From JAYWAM01 sp043782425 (GTDB lineage Bacteria; Pseudomonadota; Gammaproteobacteria; Burkholderiales; Usitatibacteraceae): a DNA stretch of 21,184 bases. Each line of letters starts with the position of its first letter. Within the stretch, counting starts at the first letter, position 1. The stretch covers positions 1 to 21,184 of the forward strand of contig JAYWAM010000364.1 of NCBI GenBank assembly GCA_043782425.1. The letters run 5' to 3'. Positions 19,902 through 21,184 of the stretch are shown here, in pieces. The notes below the pieces were generated by a model, which was not told the DNA's origin, did no database searches, and worked only from the letters and a program-made list of their open reading frames with translations. Made by a program: the position numbers and the translations under genes.

Positions 19902-21161
19902 ATGCATGTTGTTGTTCTGGGTTCAGGAATCATCGGCACGACTTCCGCCTGGTATCTTGCCAAGGCTGGCCACGAGGTCACGGTGGTGGATCGCCAGCCC
20001 AACGCCGGTTTGGAAACCAGCTTCGCCAATGGCGGGCAGATTTCGGTTTCACAGTCCGAGCCGTGGGCGGCGCCGGGCGCGCCATTCAAGGTGATGAAGT
20101 GGCTGATGCAGGACGACGCGCCGCTGCTGTTCCGCCCGCGGCTCGAATGGCACCAGTGGTCGTGGGGAATGCGCTTTCTCGTCGAATGTCTGCCGTGGCG
20201 TTTCCGCCGCAATATCCGCCAGATGGTCAATCTCGGACTGTATTCACGCCAATCGCTGCAACAGTTACGCAGCGAAACCGGCATTCAATACCAGCACCTG
20301 ACGCGCGGGATACTACAGTTCTATACCGATAAAGCGGATTTCGAGGCGGCGCAGGGCGCCTCGAAACTATTGCGCCAGTACGGCATCGTGCGCGAAGTGA
20401 AAAGCGTAGCACAGGCCGTCGCCATCGAGCCTGCCCTGGCGCTTATCAGCGCCAAACTCGCCGGTGCGACCTATGCCGAAAGCGATGAATCGGGCAATGC
20501 GTGCATGTTCACGCAAAACCTCGCCGCGCTCGCGGCGCAGCGTGGCGTGATATTTCGCTACGGCGCTGCGGTGGAGGCCATCGAATCAGCGCATGGCCGC
20601 ATCACCGGCGTGCGTCTGCGCTGCTCGACGGGGCACACCGAAACCTTGAGCGCCGACGCCTATGTTTGCGCTCTGGGAAGCTACAGCTACCCATTGCTCA
20701 AAAGCATCGGCATCACCATCCCGGTCTATCCCGCCAAGGGCTATTCGGCCACGGTATCGACACAAGGTTTTCGCAGCGCGCCCAGTGTGAGCTTGACGGA
20801 CGAAGCTTACAAAATCGTTTTTTCACGCCTGGGAGAAAGTTTGCGCATCGCCGGCACAGCCGAGCTCGATGGCTACAGCACACTCCTTTCGCAGGTGCGC
20901 GCCGAGGCGCTGGTGAAGCGCGCGCGCGAGTTGTTTCCCGATGCAGCGGATTACGATCATCCGACCTACTGGACCGGCCTGCGCCCGGCAACGCCTTCCA
21001 ACTGCCCGCTCATCGGACGCAGCGCGCGCTACAACAATCTGTTTCTCAATACCGGCCACGGCACCCTAGGATGGACCGAAGGCTGCGGATCAGGCCGCGC
21101 CCTGGCCGACATCATCAGCGGCAAAACGCCGCAAGTTGATTTTCACTTTCTTGGTCTCTAG
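19902..21161 (+). CDS. dadA: D-amino acid dehydrogenase small subunit
   Basis: DadA is a membrane-associated FAD enzyme that oxidises D-alanine and other D-amino acids to 2-keto acids and passes electrons to the respiratory chain. Seen: 419 residues, normal length. The dinucleotide loop GSGIIG is at 7-12 (VLGSGIIGTTSAWYLAKAG), followed by the ETSFANGGQISVSQSEPWA segment; a C-terminal YWTGLRPATPSNCPLIG and NTGHGTLGWTEGCGSG complete the family pattern. ATG at 19902 precedes the FAD motif directly and has only a weak AGAAAG upstream. No alanine racemase gene is adjacent in the window. The last 23 bases of the window hold no feature. Confidence 0.97.
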   Translation: MHVVVLGSGIIGTTSAWYLAKAGHEVTVVDRQPNAGLETSFANGGQISVSQSEPWAAPGAPFKVMKWLMQDDAPLLFRPRLEWHQWSWGMRFLVECLPWRFRRNIRQMVNLGLYSRQSLQQLRSETGIQYQHLTRGILQFYTDKADFEAAQGASKLLRQYGIVREVKSVAQAVAIEPALALISAKLAGATYAESDESGNACMFTQNLAALAAQRGVIFRYGAAVEAIESAHGRITGVRLRCSTGHTETLSADAYVCALGSYSYPLLKSIGITIPVYPAKGYSATVSTQGFRSAPSVSLTDEAYKIVFSRLGESLRIAGTAELDGYSTLLSQVRAEALVKRARELFPDAADYDHPTYWTGLRPATPSNCPLIGRSARYNNLFLNTGHGTLGWTEGCGSGRALADIISGKTPQVDFHFLGL

Positions 21162-21184
21162 GGAAGCGGCGGCGGCGTAGGGTG

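Overview
The window looks like a betaproteobacterial chromosome segment (Burkholderiales/Nitrosomonadales type). The basis is GC-rich coding sequence, a DUF2863 gene (a family I associate with betaproteobacteria), a gcvT-gcvH-gcvP operon behind a tandem glycine riboswitch, Lgt, IlvD, Ald and DadA of proteobacterial type, and many REP-like palindromes between genes. No genus can be named from the sequence alone.

Layout. 1-720: the 5' part of an EamA transporter gene, a tRNA-Ala(CGC) and a long imperfect palindrome. 721-3467: lgt (minus) diverging from ilvD (plus), with a CT/AG-rich palindromic element between them. 3468-4083: a scarred toxin-antitoxin locus in which BrnT has lost its N-terminus and BrnA is intact, next to a 16-bp perfect inverted repeat enclosing a REP-like element. 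4127-5383: a DUF421 membrane protein diverging from an outer-membrane barrel protein. 5467-10427: the glycine cleavage operon (minus) with its sigma70-like promoter, two-aptamer glycine riboswitch and terminator; two palindromic elements sit between gcvT and gcvH. 10485-11675: DUF2863. 11676-13750: an accessory patch with a complete dinJ/yafQ-type toxin-antitoxin pair, a truncated HigA-like antitoxin, a secreted BAAT-type hydrolase between 12-bp inverted repeats, short tandem repeats and the N-terminal stub of a REP-associated tyrosine transposase (RAYT). 13751-15139: a lone type IV pilin-like gene behind a second EamA transporter. 15310-19594: a minus-strand block of ald, a periplasmic protein, a SET-domain methyltransferase, a class I glutamine amidotransferase-like hydrolase and a NUDIX hydrolase, with related palindromic repeats at both ends. 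19902-21161: dadA.

How the genes fit together. The metabolic core is amino-acid turnover: glycine cleavage under glycine control, L-alanine deamination (Ald), D-amino-acid oxidation (DadA), branched-chain amino-acid synthesis (IlvD) and a PuuD-like gamma-glutamyl hydrolase. The accessory story is genome erosion: remnants of two toxin-antitoxin loci beside one complete pair, and at least five palindromic element types, one of which may have supplied the 5' end of a gene. I see no CRISPR array, rRNA, prophage or intact insertion sequence. I do not see a convincing new multi-gene system. The most unusual signals are the brnT/inverted-repeat scar, the repeat-bounded hydrolase beside the RAYT stub, and the repeat-derived start of the 16467-17240 gene.
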